NCBI RefSeq assembly: GCF_001905825.1
Contig: NZ_LIVV01000001.1
Coordinates: 791,536-855,535 of the forward strand
Reading direction: 5' to 3'
Length of the DNA: 64,000 nucleotides
From: Streptomyces sp. CB02009
Lineage (GTDB): Bacteria > Actinomycetota > Actinomycetes > Streptomycetales > Streptomycetaceae
Numbering within the stretch: the first letter of the stretch is position 1; each line of letters opens with the position of its first letter. The notes under the pieces were generated by a model. That model ran no database searches. It had not been told where the DNA came from and was given only the letters and a program-made list of their open reading frames with translations. The translations under genes were made by a program, and so were the position numbers. Positions 40,405 to 50,095 of the stretch are shown here, one piece after another.

Positions 40405-41393
40405 CGGGCACGAGCGTCATCTGGCACGTCCGGTGCAGGCCGGACACCTCTCCCGAGGACTACCGCCACGTCCTCGACCTCCTCGCCGGCTTCACCCCAC
40501 AGCTCCAGCCGCTCCCGCCGCTCGCCGCCCTCGCGCAGGTCAAGGGATCGCTGCGCCTGTTCGGCGTGGGCGCCAGCGAGCTCGCGGCCCGCTTCCGGGT
40601 GCGAGCGCTGGTGCAGACCGGCATCGACACCCACATCGGCGTCGCCGACACCTGGGCGACCGCCGCCACCGCCTCCGCCCGCGCCGGCCGGTCCGGGGTG
40701 CTGCACCTGCCCGACCACCGCGCGGTCGAACACTTCCTCGCCCCCCTGCCCGTTCACGCGCTGCACGGCATCGGCCCCGCCCAGGCCGCCCAGCTCCAGC
40801 GGTACGGGCTGCACACCATCGGCGCACTCGCCGCCATGGACGAGACCGTGGTGTGCCGCATCCTCGGCGGCAAAGCCGGACGCACCCTGCGCGCCCGGGC
40901 CCGAGGCATCGACCCCCGCGCCGTCGCGGTCCAGAAGATGCCGGAGTCCACCTCGGAGTCCTTCGGCTTCGACCGCGACGTCTACGACCCGGTCCTCGTC
41001 CGTGCCGCGCTCCTGGACCTGGCCGTCATCCTCGGGGACCGGATCCGCAGCCGCGGACAGACCGCCCGCGGCCTCACCCTGACCGTGCGCCTCGCCGACG
41101 GCGCCACCACCGAGCGGACCAGACGCCTCCCGCAGCCCTCCGCCCGTACCGAGGACCTGCGCACCGGCACCCTGCGGCTCCTGGACGCCATGGCCTTCCA
41201 GCGCGCCCGGATCCGCCGCCTCACCCTCACCGCCGAAGACCTCCGTCCGGCTGAGGAAGGCCCGGGTACTCAGCTGTCTCTCGACCACGCGCAGGAGGCC
41301 CGGCTGCGGCTGGAGCCGATGATCGACAAGCTGAACGCCCGGTACGGCCATCGGGTCGCCGGGCCTGCCGCTGCTTGTCGGAAGGCGAGCTGA
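40401..41393 (+). CDS. Y-family DNA polymerase homolog lacking catalytic residues
   Basis: A 330-residue protein similar to the back half of DinB/UmuC/ImuB. VKGSLRLFGVGASELAARFR, HALHGIGPAQAAQLQRYGLHTIGALAAM (helix-hairpin-helix) and GRTLRARARGIDPR, TSESFGFDRDV match palm/thumb and little-finger segments. The N-terminal D-x-D and the SxDE acid pair of active Y polymerases are missing, because the palm is shortened to SVIWHVRCRPDTSPEDY. Near the end TQLSLDHAQ resembles a beta-clamp-binding motif. It probably acts as an accessory in translesion synthesis, as ImuB does. It overlaps the preceding gene by ATGA. Confidence 0.82.
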   Translation: MTGTSVIWHVRCRPDTSPEDYRHVLDLLAGFTPQLQPLPPLAALAQVKGSLRLFGVGASELAARFRVRALVQTGIDTHIGVADTWATAATASARAGRSGVLHLPDHRAVEHFLAPLPVHALHGIGPAQAAQLQRYGLHTIGALAAMDETVVCRILGGKAGRTLRARARGIDPRAVAVQKMPESTSESFGFDRDVYDPVLVRAALLDLAVILGDRIRSRGQTARGLTLTVRLADGATTERTRRLPQPSARTEDLRTGTLRLLDAMAFQRARIRRLTLTAEDLRPAEEGPGTQLSLDHAQEARLRLEPMIDKLNARYGHRVAGPAAACRKAS

Positions 41394-41657
41394 CGCCTGC
41401 GAGCCAGGCCCTGGGGCGGGTGGGCTCGCGTGCTTTCGCGCTGGTGTTGATCCGGGGCACGCCTGTCTCAGGGTCCGAAGGGCAACAGAGCTGCCACCGA
41501 CGATGAGGCGTAGCGGATACGCCGGCCTGCGATTCCGTGTGCCCCGGGCGTACGCCTGCCCAGCGGAGTGAGAGCCGGAGCGGCACCAGCGCGGCGGCCG
41601 AGAGACGTGACAAGCATGGTTCCCGAACCGACGAACAGTCACGTGAAAGGGGCCCTT

Positions 41658-42875
41658 GTGGCCGACAGCAGGAATGAGAAGGCAAGGAAGGCCGCCGGGT
41701 CGATCGGACTGGTGACCCCGCAGGACCAGCCGGCGGTGCCCCAGGCTCCCGCGGCCGACGAGACGTGGGAACTTCCCTACGGCACGGCCCGCGTGTACTA
41801 CGCGGAGGGACAGCGGGGTGTGGTGCGGCCCGTGGTCCTGGCCGACGGGTTCAACCTCGGTCCCAGCGACCTGGACTGGCTGTACGACTGGCTGGAGAAC
41901 GGGCGCTACCCGTTCGTCAGCCAGCTCCGTGCGCGGGGGCGCACGCTGGTTCTCGTCGGCTTCGACGAGCGCAGCGAGTCCATCCTCACCAACGCGGACA
42001 CGATGATGGCCGCCATCCTGCGCACGTCCGCCGAGCAGCTCGGCGACGCCCGGCTGATGGTCGGCGGGTTCAGCATGGGCGGCATCGTCGCCCGCTACGC
42101 GCTGGCCAAGATGGAGACCCAGCGCATCGACCACCGCGCCGGCGTCTACGTGTCGTTCGACAGCCCGCACCGCGGGGCGTGGGTCCCGATCGGCCTCCAG
42201 GCGTTCGCGCACTACCTCGCCAAGACCGGAGACGACACCTACCTGAGGCAGATCAGCAGCCCGGCCTCGCAGCAGATGCTCTGGCGCTACCTCGACGCAC
42301 TCGACGCCACCCCCGCCGAGAGCCCCCTGCGCACCCGGTTCAAGGAGCAGCTGCAGCAGGTGGGCGGCTGGCCCCGGATCCCGCGCCTGATCGGCGTCGC
42401 CAGCGGACGCGGCGACGGCGTGGGCAACGGCGTGGAGGCCGGGAAGGAGACGCTCAGCTGCGCCGGGCCGCTCTTCGCGGGCACCCGCTTCCTCGCTCAG
42501 TCGCAGGGCAAGAAGGCGCAGGTCGCCGCCCTCGACGGTGTCCTCGGCGGGCCGCACACGATCACCACCGACGACTTCCCCGAGTTGGACGGGGCTCCGG
42601 GCGGCACCCTCGAATCGTTCGGCATCATCGCCGACGCCCTCACCGGCGTGGGTGAGGAGGTCGAGGCGACCCACCGGTCGGTGTGCTTCGTGCCGTCCGT
42701 CAGCGCCGTCTCCGTGCGCGACCTGGACCGGCACGACGACCTCTACACCAACATCGACGAGCTGGACCCGGACCAGTCCGAGCTCGACGACTTCCTGCTC
42801 TCCGCCGACAACGACCCGCACACCCTCATGACCCCCGACATCGGCGAGTGGGTCCTCGACCGGCTGCCCGACTAA
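41658..42875 (+). CDS. Alpha/beta hydrolase (esterase/lipase-like)
   Basis: A 405-residue protein. VVLADGFNLGPSDLDWLYDWL gives the oxyanion loop, and GGFSMGGIVARYAL the nucleophile elbow with the catalytic Ser. FDSPHRGAW is typical of lipase-like triacylglycerol or acyl-protein hydrolases. No signal peptide is present, so it acts in the cytoplasm. GTG 41658 is preferred since AAAGGGG lies six bases upstream; ATG 41616 would add 14 residues. A perfect hairpin terminator follows about 160 bp after the stop. Confidence 0.8.
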   Translation: MADSRNEKARKAAGSIGLVTPQDQPAVPQAPAADETWELPYGTARVYYAEGQRGVVRPVVLADGFNLGPSDLDWLYDWLENGRYPFVSQLRARGRTLVLVGFDERSESILTNADTMMAAILRTSAEQLGDARLMVGGFSMGGIVARYALAKMETQRIDHRAGVYVSFDSPHRGAWVPIGLQAFAHYLAKTGDDTYLRQISSPASQQMLWRYLDALDATPAESPLRTRFKEQLQQVGGWPRIPRLIGVASGRGDGVGNGVEAGKETLSCAGPLFAGTRFLAQSQGKKAQVAALDGVLGGPHTITTDDFPELDGAPGGTLESFGIIADALTGVGEEVEATHRSVCFVPSVSAVSVRDLDRHDDLYTNIDELDPDQSELDDFLLSADNDPHTLMTPDIGEWVLDRLPD

Positions 42876-43365
42876 ACACCCCAGGTGGCGCCCGGCCAGC
42901 GCACCGACGCCGGCGGCGTGCCAGCCGTACCCGATGAGCCGGCAGGTCCATCTGCCCACGACACCGGGTACGGCCCGCAGCGGCGCCCGTTCGACCAGCG
43001 GAAGCACCGCCCCTCCGGGGTGGGAAAAACCACGCCCGGCCCCCTGCATCCCCAGTCAGGGGGCCGGACGCAACGAATGTTTCTGCATCTTCCCGGCGTG
43101 GCTCGGTGGTGAGCCGTACCGCCGTCGAGCGCAGCGGTCGAGGAACCGGCGGTAGGCCGTTGCCCTGAGCCGTGATATAGGGATGACAGGTCACGGGCAC
43201 CAGGGAAGCGGTTCAACGACCAGTTCGGCCTGACCTCCCACCACGCACGCTAGTGGCCGGCAGGACCGTACTGTCCGACGCCTCCTCCGATGGAACTGCG
43301 GTCTCTCTGGTTCCGGGACAGTGGCGAAACGACCCATGTCAGTGCTGTGCTGTTCACTTGGCCGC
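42876..43365. other. Intergenic region with hairpins, no supported gene
   Basis: Contains the terminator below, a second stem (TACCGCCG 43117-43124 with CGGCGGTA 43147-43154) and the upstream region of the SUKH gene. No frame shows recognisable protein sequence. Confidence 0.45.
43036..43067 (+). terminator. 11-bp stem hairpin
   Basis: CCGGCCCCCTG (43036-43046) and CAGGGGGCCGG (43057-43067) are perfect complements with a 10-base loop, downstream of the hydrolase gene. Confidence 0.75.
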
Positions 43366-44268
43366 ATGGACGCCCCAGCTCTGCGCACCCGTCTGAACGA
43401 CGCCTGCCGCGCGCCCGAATTGCACTGCCCACAGCCCAGTCATGGCGCAGGGCACGTCTGTGTGCCCAGCGACGCGGAGGATCTGGCCGAGCTCGAGCGC
43501 ATCGCCGCGGACGTGATCGACGGGACGAGTCTGCCCGTACGCGCGTGGGTCGTCGGAGGTATGGCGGCAGGGGCGCCCGACGGTCCGCCGGTGGGCGGGG
43601 AGCAAGGGATCCCCGTCGGCGGGGAGGGCGGGCTGCTGGAATTGCGCGGGTGGGTGCTGGCCGAGCACTGGTTCGGATACGGCGTGACGGCCACCGCCGA
43701 TGGCCCGCGCCGCGTCGTGATCCTCGCCCGGCGCGCGTTCACCCGCCCGCCCGGCGTCGGGTGGGCTGCGTTGCTGCGGGAGGCCACCGGGTGGACGGAG
43801 CCCGATCGGCGCGGCGTCGACTGGGCCGCGACGGAGGCCGCGCTGGGCACCGCGCTGCCCGGTGACTACAAGGACATCGTCGACGCCTTCGGCCCGGGCA
43901 GCTTCGACGAGTACCTGGACCTGCTGGTGCCGGGTGCGCTGGGCACGGATCTGGTCTCCTGGGGCCAGGACATGGCGCGGTACGCCGACCTGTACCGGCC
44001 GTACCCCGTCCACCCCGCGCCCGGCGGCGTGCTCACATGGGGGATCTCCGAACAGGAGCTGAGCTTTCACTGGCTGACCGGACCGGAAGATCCCGACGAC
44101 TGGCCGGTCCTGGTGCAGTACCTGGGCGGTGAGTGGCAGCGCTTCGACTGCGGCACCGGCGAGTTCGTGCTGCGCCTGCTCACCGACCGCACCCCGCCGT
44201 TCGCCTTCCCGCCCTCCGCCGGACCGTTCCCCCACTGGTTCGCTTCATCGGAGCTGCCGGAACACTGA
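43366..44268 (+). CDS. SMI1/KNR4 (SUKH) family protein
   Basis: A 300-residue protein. Its C-terminal half has the SUKH pattern: VDWAATEAALGTALPGDYKDIVDAFGPGSFDEYL, then LVPGALGTDL, GVLTWGISEQELSFHWLTG and WPVLVQY. The N-terminal part contains DLAELERIAADVIDG and a Gly-rich loop. SUKH proteins are often immunity proteins to contact-dependent nuclease toxins, though many solitary copies exist. No toxin gene is adjacent. ATG 43366 was chosen as start; ATG 43336 and GTG 43321 are alternatives and none has a strong ribosome site. Confidence 0.8.
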   Translation: MDAPALRTRLNDACRAPELHCPQPSHGAGHVCVPSDAEDLAELERIAADVIDGTSLPVRAWVVGGMAAGAPDGPPVGGEQGIPVGGEGGLLELRGWVLAEHWFGYGVTATADGPRRVVILARRAFTRPPGVGWAALLREATGWTEPDRRGVDWAATEAALGTALPGDYKDIVDAFGPGSFDEYLDLLVPGALGTDLVSWGQDMARYADLYRPYPVHPAPGGVLTWGISEQELSFHWLTGPEDPDDWPVLVQYLGGEWQRFDCGTGEFVLRLLTDRTPPFAFPPSAGPFPHWFASSELPEH

Positions 44269-44289
44269 GCCCTGCCGAAAGGCCCGCCA

Positions 44290-44375
44290 GGCCGTTTGAG
44301 CCGGTTGATCGCCCGTTCTACGGTGTTCTGCTTCTCGTAGCGGTCTTCACCGAGGCACGGTCTTCGGAGCCGTGA
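44290..44375 (-). pseudogene. Fragment of an IS5-like DDE transposase
   Basis: On the minus strand about 25 codons read GEDRYEKQNTVERAINRLKR, matching the C-terminal 'YK-RN-VER-INRLK' block of IS5-type transposases, which contains the last Glu of the DDE triad. Nothing of the rest of the transposase or inverted repeats is nearby. It is a relic of an insertion. Confidence 0.65.
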
Positions 44376-44698
44376 CGCAGTCAATGCGACGGGTATTCGT
44401 GGCCGTCACCCGCCCCACGCACCTGCGCCCGGACCGGAATCGACGGTGTTCTGGTGACGAGACCTTCGCTGCCGCCATCTGGATGGTCGTCATTGCTCCA
44501 GAGCGGTGAGCACCTTGCTTCACGGCCGGCGAATCGGGGCGTCGAATCCTGCTGCTCTGCTGCTCGGCTGGGATTGTCCAGCAGAACCTCGTTTCCTGAG
44601 CGGCCGGATCGGGTACTCAGTGCCGGGCACGGAGAGCCTTGGCTAGGTCAGGAAGTCTCTTTCAGAATGTGATGCGGAACAAGGGAGAGGATCGGTGC
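44376..44698. other. Intergenic region upstream of acetate kinase
   Basis: No gene is supported. The last part holds the ribosome site of the acetate kinase gene (GGGAGAGG). The base composition is lower in GC than in the surrounding genes, fitting acquired or decayed DNA. Confidence 0.4.
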
Positions 44699-45811
44699 GT
44701 GCGGACACGAATCAGCCCGGTGCTAGTCGCGGACGCGGGATCATCCAGTTTGCGTCTGACGGTCTTCGGGGACGGCGGTGAGGTTCTCAACGAACATCAC
44801 AGCGAATCTCCTCCTGGCGAGAGCGCATTCGGTTCGCTTCGGCAATTGCTGAGGGAGGGGCCGGCTCCTGCGGCCGTGGGCCACCGCATCGTCCACGGTG
44901 GCTCGGAGCTGTGCAGCCACGCCCTGCTCGATGACGACGTGCGTGTCCGCTTGGATCGGGTGGCGAGACTCGCGCCGCTGCACGTCCCGCAAGCCTTGAC
45001 CGTTCTGGACGCGGCCCGGGACCTGCTGCCCGGCGTCCCGCACGTGGTCTGTTTCGACACGGTGTTCCACTCCGGCCTGCCGGCTGCGGCTCGGGAGTAT
45101 GCCGTGCCTGCCGGCTGGCGCGAGGCCTACGGACTGCGCCGTTACGGCTTCCACGGTCTGTCCTACGCCTGGGCGCTGGCACGCACCGCTGAACTCCTCG
45201 GCCGACGCCCGGAGCAGCTGCACGTGGTGATGGTGCACCTCGGCGGCGGCTGCTCGGCCTGCGCGGTGCGCGCAGGACGCAGTGTCGATACCACGATGGG
45301 CTTCACACCCTTGGAGGGTTTGGTGATGAGTCGCCGCAGCGGCAGCGTCGACCCTGGTGCACTGACCTGGTTGATGAAACAGAAGAACGTGTCGGCCGAC
45401 GAGATCGAGGACGCTCTCAACCACGAGTCCGGCCTCCTCGCCCTCTCCGGTACTTCGGACGACACGCGCGACCTGGTCCGCAGCCGTGCGGCGGGCGACG
45501 AGCGTGCCGCACTCGCTCTCGACGTCTTCACCCACCACTGCCGTCGCGGTATCGCCGGGATGGCCGCATCTCTGAGCCGTCTGGACGCCCTGGTCTTCAC
45601 CGGTGAGATCGGTGAGGATCAGCCTGAGGTACGTGAAGAGGTGTGCGCCCGGCTGTCCGTGTTCGGCCTCACGGGCGGGCTGCGACCAGTGGTCCCCGAA
45701 CAGCCCGAGATCGTCAGCGCGCCCGACGCACGCGTTCCCGTCGTTGTCGTTCCCACCGGAGAGGCTCGACAGATCGACCTGGAGACCCGTGCTCTCCTGG
45801 TTCAGGGCTGA
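44699..45811 (+). CDS. ackA: Acetate kinase
   Basis: A 370-residue acetate kinase, somewhat shorter than the usual 395-405. ADAGSSSLRLTVF is the N-terminal phosphate loop, GHRIVHGGSE and CFDTVFHSGLP follow, RYGFHGLSY carries the catalytic Arg/His, and HLGGGCSACAV and FTPLEGLVMSRRSGSVDP bind ATP and acetate. It makes acetyl phosphate from acetate and ATP, or ATP in the reverse direction. No phosphotransacetylase gene is adjacent, so the partner is elsewhere. GTG 44699 follows GGGAGAGG; ATG 44672 is the alternative. Confidence 0.9.
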   Translation: MRTRISPVLVADAGSSSLRLTVFGDGGEVLNEHHSESPPGESAFGSLRQLLREGPAPAAVGHRIVHGGSELCSHALLDDDVRVRLDRVARLAPLHVPQALTVLDAARDLLPGVPHVVCFDTVFHSGLPAAAREYAVPAGWREAYGLRRYGFHGLSYAWALARTAELLGRRPEQLHVVMVHLGGGCSACAVRAGRSVDTTMGFTPLEGLVMSRRSGSVDPGALTWLMKQKNVSADEIEDALNHESGLLALSGTSDDTRDLVRSRAAGDERAALALDVFTHHCRRGIAGMAASLSRLDALVFTGEIGEDQPEVREEVCARLSVFGLTGGLRPVVPEQPEIVSAPDARVPVVVVPTGEARQIDLETRALLVQG

Positions 45812-45884
45812 CCGGGCCTGATGTCACTGCCCCTCACCGACAACCAGGGATGTCACGCGGGCGGAGTCCGGATCCGATGTCCGT

Positions 45885-45921
45885 AAAACGTAAAACGGAG
45901 AACGGAGAACGGAGAACGGCC
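45885..45921. repeat. Heptamer tandem repeat
   Basis: Two GTAAAAC units are followed by three to four GGAGAAC units in the gap between acetate kinase and the convergent PucR gene, an unusually A-rich stretch for this genome. Confidence 0.7.
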
Positions 45922-45950
45922 GAAGCAGCAGACCTCCCCGACCTCCCTCG

Positions 45951-47732
45951 TCAGCCGGATCCGCCCAGCACGATCCTCCACACTCGGGTCGCCACCTGGA
46001 GGTTCAGACGGTCTTCGACGTTCGCGAGGTCGTTGCCGCTGATCTCGCGGATGCGCTGCAGCCTGTAGCGCAGTGTGCTGCGGTGGATCGAGAGGGACGC
46101 GGCGGCCTCGTCGTAGTTGCCGCCGCAGTCGAAGTACCGGGAGAGGGTCTCCACCATGGTCGCGTGATGGCGGGAGTCGTAGTCGATGAGCTGCCCGAGC
46201 CACTCGTGGACGAACGCCTCCAGCTCCCGGTGATCGGCGCCGGGTCCCAGGATGCGGTACAGGCCGAGCTCGTCGAAGAAGGTCGTGCCGTAGCGCTCGC
46301 GGGAACTGAGGCGCGCGTCGAGGGCGCGCTGTGCCTCCTGGTAGCGGTGGGGGATGTCGGGCACGGAGTCGGAGGGGGAGCTCACCCCGATCGTCCCGGA
46401 CCGCGTTCCGGTCTCCCGGGCGAGCGCCTCGTGGAGCGCGCGAGCGGGCGGCCTGTCGTCGGCGACCAGGACCACGTGATCGGAGCGTCGGGTCAGCAGC
46501 GAGCGCATGCCGACGGCAGAGGCCGCCCGGCCCACAGCCCGGGCGAAGGAATCGTCTGCCGTCCGGTTCGACCACTCCACGACGACGACGTAGTGGCTGC
46601 GGCGCAAATCGTGTCCGACCGCCTCGGAGCGGGCGTAGGCGCTCGCGGCGTCCGTCCCCGCCAGGAGGTCGTCGACCAGCTCTCGGTGCAGTCTCAGCTC
46701 CACTTCGGCCAGGTTGCGCACGTGCGTCAGCTCCAGGGCGAGCGACGCGGCGGCGTGCTCCAGCGCGAAGGCGGTGTGTCCGTCGGCCTGATCGAGGGCG
46801 TCGACCAGTGCCAGTACGCCCAGGATCTCGCCGTGTGGACGTACCAGAGTGACCAGCCGGTCCTCGATCCGTACGGGGCCGACCTCCCGGGCGACGGAGT
46901 GCAGCATGAGGTCCTGGTGGGCGGGGTCCGGTTCCGGGTAGGGGTCGGGCCGACCGGGACCTGACCAGGCCTTCAGCCGTCCGAAGCGGTCTTCGACCAG
47001 CGCCGGAAGTCCGGTGAGCTGGTGCAGTGCGCGGGTGACGGCCTCCTCACCGCCGCCTGATGCGGCGATGTCGGCCATGAGCGCGTGAACGGCTCGCTGG
47101 TTCCCCAACTCAGCCGCCACCGAGATCAGCTGCTGCTGAAGGGTGGCACGTTCCTCCCTGACCCGGTGGAGCTCCAGCGCGTCCTCGCGCCGGCGGCGCT
47201 GCGCGAAGGCGACGGACAGGGCGGCCGCGGTGTGCCAGATCAGCATCGCGAGCAGGGACCGTTGGGCCCCCGTCGGCCGCGCTACGGAGGTCACCACCAG
47301 ATACCCGTGAAGTCGCTCCGTCCCGCGCAGCCCGAGGGCCCACCCCCAGGCTCTGTCGGGGACGGCCACCGGCCCGTCCCGCCCCTCCAGTTCCCGGACA
47401 CTCCGGTCGACGGATACGGCGTGGGTGTGATCGTTCCTCGGGCTGGGGACCAGATCGCCGTCGACCTGGAGGTATCCGGCTTCCGCACAGTACGGCCCGG
47501 CGTCGGCTATGTGATGCATGGCCAGGCGCAGGATCTCGCCTTCACTCGCGGCTTCGAACAGGGCGCGGGAGAAACCCGTCATGGAGTGGAGGGCATGCCC
47601 GATCGGTCCGGTAGCGGGCGGGAGCGTCTCCTCCCGTGCGCCCGGAGGGTGCCGCCCGGCGCTCTTCGGCGGAAGGCTGCCCTCCCCGTCGGAGCAGCGG
47701 CCGTGAGCGTTCGGTGATCGGCTGCCGTTCAT
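45951..47732 (-). CDS. PucR family helix-turn-helix regulator
   Basis: A 593-residue regulator. The N-terminal part is a GAF-like sensory region with FSRALFEAASEGEIL, a coiled helix near residues 180-215 (REDALELHRVREERATLQQQL) and further PAS/GAF-like blocks. The middle has the GGDEF-like PucR region (VGHDLRRSHYVVVVEWSN). The C-terminal LSRYFDCGGNYDEAAASLSIHRSTLRYRLQRIREISGNDL is the PucR HTH. Family members control purine, amine or secondary-metabolite genes. ATG 47732 has GGAGTGATCCC before it. A 20-bp palindrome lies 14 bp upstream and may be its own operator. Confidence 0.88.
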   Translation of the reverse strand: MNGSRSPNAHGRCSDGEGSLPPKSAGRHPPGAREETLPPATGPIGHALHSMTGFSRALFEAASEGEILRLAMHHIADAGPYCAEAGYLQVDGDLVPSPRNDHTHAVSVDRSVRELEGRDGPVAVPDRAWGWALGLRGTERLHGYLVVTSVARPTGAQRSLLAMLIWHTAAALSVAFAQRRRREDALELHRVREERATLQQQLISVAAELGNQRAVHALMADIAASGGGEEAVTRALHQLTGLPALVEDRFGRLKAWSGPGRPDPYPEPDPAHQDLMLHSVAREVGPVRIEDRLVTLVRPHGEILGVLALVDALDQADGHTAFALEHAAASLALELTHVRNLAEVELRLHRELVDDLLAGTDAASAYARSEAVGHDLRRSHYVVVVEWSNRTADDSFARAVGRAASAVGMRSLLTRRSDHVVLVADDRPPARALHEALARETGTRSGTIGVSSPSDSVPDIPHRYQEAQRALDARLSSRERYGTTFFDELGLYRILGPGADHRELEAFVHEWLGQLIDYDSRHHATMVETLSRYFDCGGNYDEAAASLSIHRSTLRYRLQRIREISGNDLANVEDRLNLQVATRVWRIVLGGSG

Positions 47733-47746
47733 GGGATCACTCCGAT

Positions 47747-47766
47747 CTCCCCGGATCTCCGGGGAG
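47747..47766. promoter_or_regulatory. Perfect 20-bp palindrome upstream of the PucR gene
   Basis: CTCCCCGGATCTCCGGGGAG is a 9-bp perfect inverted repeat around TC. It lies between the PucR ATG and its probable promoter, so it could be an operator or form a leader hairpin. Confidence 0.5.
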
Positions 47767-48187
47767 GCGATCGCTACTAACACTACCCACTGGGGGGTGA
47801 CTCAGCCGAGATGCCCAGAATCCCCCTCTCGTGCTCGTGGGGCTACTCGGCGCGCGCACTTCTGGCTCGTCGGGAGAAGGCGCCGAGCCATCCGGCCGAC
47901 CATCCTGGACAGGGTCTGGCAGCCTCGGCGGCCACCGGCTGGAAGCACCGCGCGATGACCGGGTGACCTCTCCCGCGCTGCGGCGCGGCCGCCGGCACTG
48001 CGCTTCGCTCAGGTTCCTGTAGCCGAGCCGGTACGGGGTCGCCGCGGACCAGAAGGTCGCGGACGAGGCTGAACAGCTGGTCGGCAGGTCGGCACTCTGC
48101 CTGTCACCGGTTGGGATTCCACTTGTACCCGAACGAGCGTGATCCGGAGAGTCGGCGCAGGACCGCCGCACCGGGAGGAGGATTCTC
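47767..48187. other. Divergent region between PucR and dnaK
   Basis: About 420 bp that must contain promoters of both directions. I find no HAIR element (CTTGAGT-N7-ACTCAAG) that HspR uses at the main Streptomyces dnaK operon, nor a CIRCE element. The dnaK ribosome site GGGAGGAGGA is at 48172-48182. Confidence 0.45.
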
Positions 48188-50086
48188 ATGGCCAAGGCAG
48201 TGGGCATCGATCTGGGTACCACGAACTCGGTGATCGCCGTGTGGGAGGGCGGCGAGCCCTCCGTGGTGCCGAACAGCGAGGGTAACCGCACGACACCGTC
48301 CGTGGTGGCCTTCACCGACACCGGCGAGCGTCTGGTGGGCCAGTTGGCCCGGCGCCAGGCGATCCTCAATCCCAAGGGGACCATCTACTCCGCCAAGCGG
48401 TTCATCGGCCGGCACTTCGACGAGATCTCCGAGGAGGCCAGGGCGGTCGCGTACGACGTCGTCGAGGGCGACGGCGGGGCGGCCCGCTTCAAGGTCCGCG
48501 ACACGTTGTACGCGCCTGAGGAGATCAGCGCCCAGGTGCTGCGCAAGCTCACCGCGGACGCCTCCAAACAGCTGGGGGAGCGGGTCACGGAGGCGGTCAT
48601 CACGGTGCCCGCCTACTTCAACGACGCCCAGCGCACGGCCACCAAGGACGCCGGCCGGATAGCCGGACTCGAGGTGCTGCGGATCATCAACGAGCCGACG
48701 GCCGCAGCCCTCGCGTACGGCATGGACAAGCAGCACCACGAGACCGTCCTCGTCTTCGACCTGGGCGGCGGGACCTTCGACGTGAGCATCCTCGACGTCG
48801 GCGACGGTGTGGTGGAGGTGCGCTCCACCGCCGGTGACAGCCACCTGGGCGGCGACGACTTCGACCGGCGCCTGGTCGATCACCTCGCGGACGGCTTCCA
48901 GAAGGAGAACGGCATCGACCTGCGCAAGGACCCGCAGGCGTTGCAGCGACTCTTCGAGGCGGCTGAGAAGGCCAAGACCGAACTGAGTTCGGTGACGCAG
49001 ACCCAGGTCAGCCTGCCGTTCATCACCGCCGACGCCTCCGGACCCAAGCACCTCACCGACTCGATCATGCGGTCCACCTTCGAGCAGATCACCGGAGACC
49101 TGGTGGAGCGGTGCCTCGGACCGGTCCAGCAGGCCATGACCGACGCCAAGGCCGGCGAGAGCGACATCGACGAGGTCATCCTCGTCGGCGGGTCCACCCG
49201 CATCCCGGCCGTTCAGGCCCTGGTGCGCAGGCTGACCGGCGGCAAGGAACCCAACATGAGCGTCAACCCCGATGAGGTCGTGGCCTTGGGCGCCGCGATC
49301 CAGGCCGGGGTGCTCAAGGGCGAGGTCAAGGACGTCCTGCTGCTCGACGTCACCCCCCTGTCGCTTGGAGTCGAGACACGTGGCGGCGTGATGACGAAGA
49401 TCATCGAGCGGAACACCACGATCCCGGTGCGCCGCTCCGAGACCTTCTCCACCGCTGAGGACAACCAGCCGGCCGTCGACATCGTCGTCCTCCAGGGTGA
49501 GCGAGAGCTTGCCGCCGACAACCGGGTGCTGGGGCGGTTCCAGCTCACCGACATCCGGCCGGCGCCGCGGGGCGAACCCCAGGTCGAGGTCACCTTCGAC
49601 ATCGACGCCAACGGCATCCTCAACGTCACGGCCTCCGATCGGGACAACGGCAAGGAACAGGGCATCACGATCAGTGAGAGCTCCAACCTGGACCGCAGCG
49701 AGGTCGAACGCATGGTCCAGGAGGCCGAGCGGCACCAGGGGCAGGACCAGGCGCTCCGCGAGGCCGTCGACGCCCGCAACGAGCTCGACGCTGTCGCGTA
49801 CCAGGTCGAGAAGCGCCTCACGGAACTGGGCGACGCGGCGCCCGCGCACGAGAAGGCACGCGCCGAGATGCTCGTGTCCGATGCCCGGGCGGCGGTCAAG
49901 GAAGAGGCGGACGTCGAGCGTGTGCGGCCCCTGACCTCCGAACTCCAGCAGCTGCTCGCCGGCCTCGCGGCTCACCAGGGTGCGGCTGACACGGGCGGCC
50001 CCGGGCAGGACGCCACCACCGGCGGTCCCACGACCGGCAGTGACGGTGACGACGACGTCATCGACGCCGAGTTCGACAAGGACTGA
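48188..50086 (+). CDS. dnaK: Hsp70 chaperone DnaK (additional copy)
   Basis: A 632-residue Hsp70. [13 protein letters not shown] is ATPase phosphate loop 1, [15 protein letters not shown] loop 2 and [13 protein letters not shown] the adenosine motif. [17 protein letters not shown] opens the substrate-binding beta domain, and the tail ends [12 protein letters not shown], the usual acidic end. It folds and disaggregates proteins with GrpE, DnaJ and ClpB, all encoded immediately downstream in the same direction. The ATG has a perfect GGAGGAGG site. Streptomyces normally has dnaK-grpE-dnaJ-hspR elsewhere, so this is likely a second, stress-specialised set. Confidence 0.97.
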   Translation: MAKAVGIDLGTTNSVIAVWEGGEPSVVPNSEGNRTTPSVVAFTDTGERLVGQLARRQAILNPKGTIYSAKRFIGRHFDEISEEARAVAYDVVEGDGGAARFKVRDTLYAPEEISAQVLRKLTADASKQLGERVTEAVITVPAYFNDAQRTATKDAGRIAGLEVLRIINEPTAAALAYGMDKQHHETVLVFDLGGGTFDVSILDVGDGVVEVRSTAGDSHLGGDDFDRRLVDHLADGFQKENGIDLRKDPQALQRLFEAAEKAKTELSSVTQTQVSLPFITADASGPKHLTDSIMRSTFEQITGDLVERCLGPVQQAMTDAKAGESDIDEVILVGGSTRIPAVQALVRRLTGGKEPNMSVNPDEVVALGAAIQAGVLKGEVKDVLLLDVTPLSLGVETRGGVMTKIIERNTTIPVRRSETFSTAEDNQPAVDIVVLQGERELAADNRVLGRFQLTDIRPAPRGEPQVEVTFDIDANGILNVTASDRDNGKEQGITISESSNLDRSEVERMVQEAERHQGQDQALREAVDARNELDAVAYQVEKRLTELGDAAPAHEKARAEMLVSDARAAVKEEADVERVRPLTSELQQLLAGLAAHQGAADTGGPGQDATTGGPTTGSDGDDDVIDAEFDKD

Positions 50087-50095
50087 GGAACCGCC

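Noticed and set aside
44376..44698. tRNA or small RNA gene
   Set aside because: Read through for cloverleaf features and found none.
47767..48187. HAIR (HspR) or CIRCE element for dnaK
   Set aside because: No CTTGAGT/ACTCAAG pair or CIRCE half-sites found by reading both strands.
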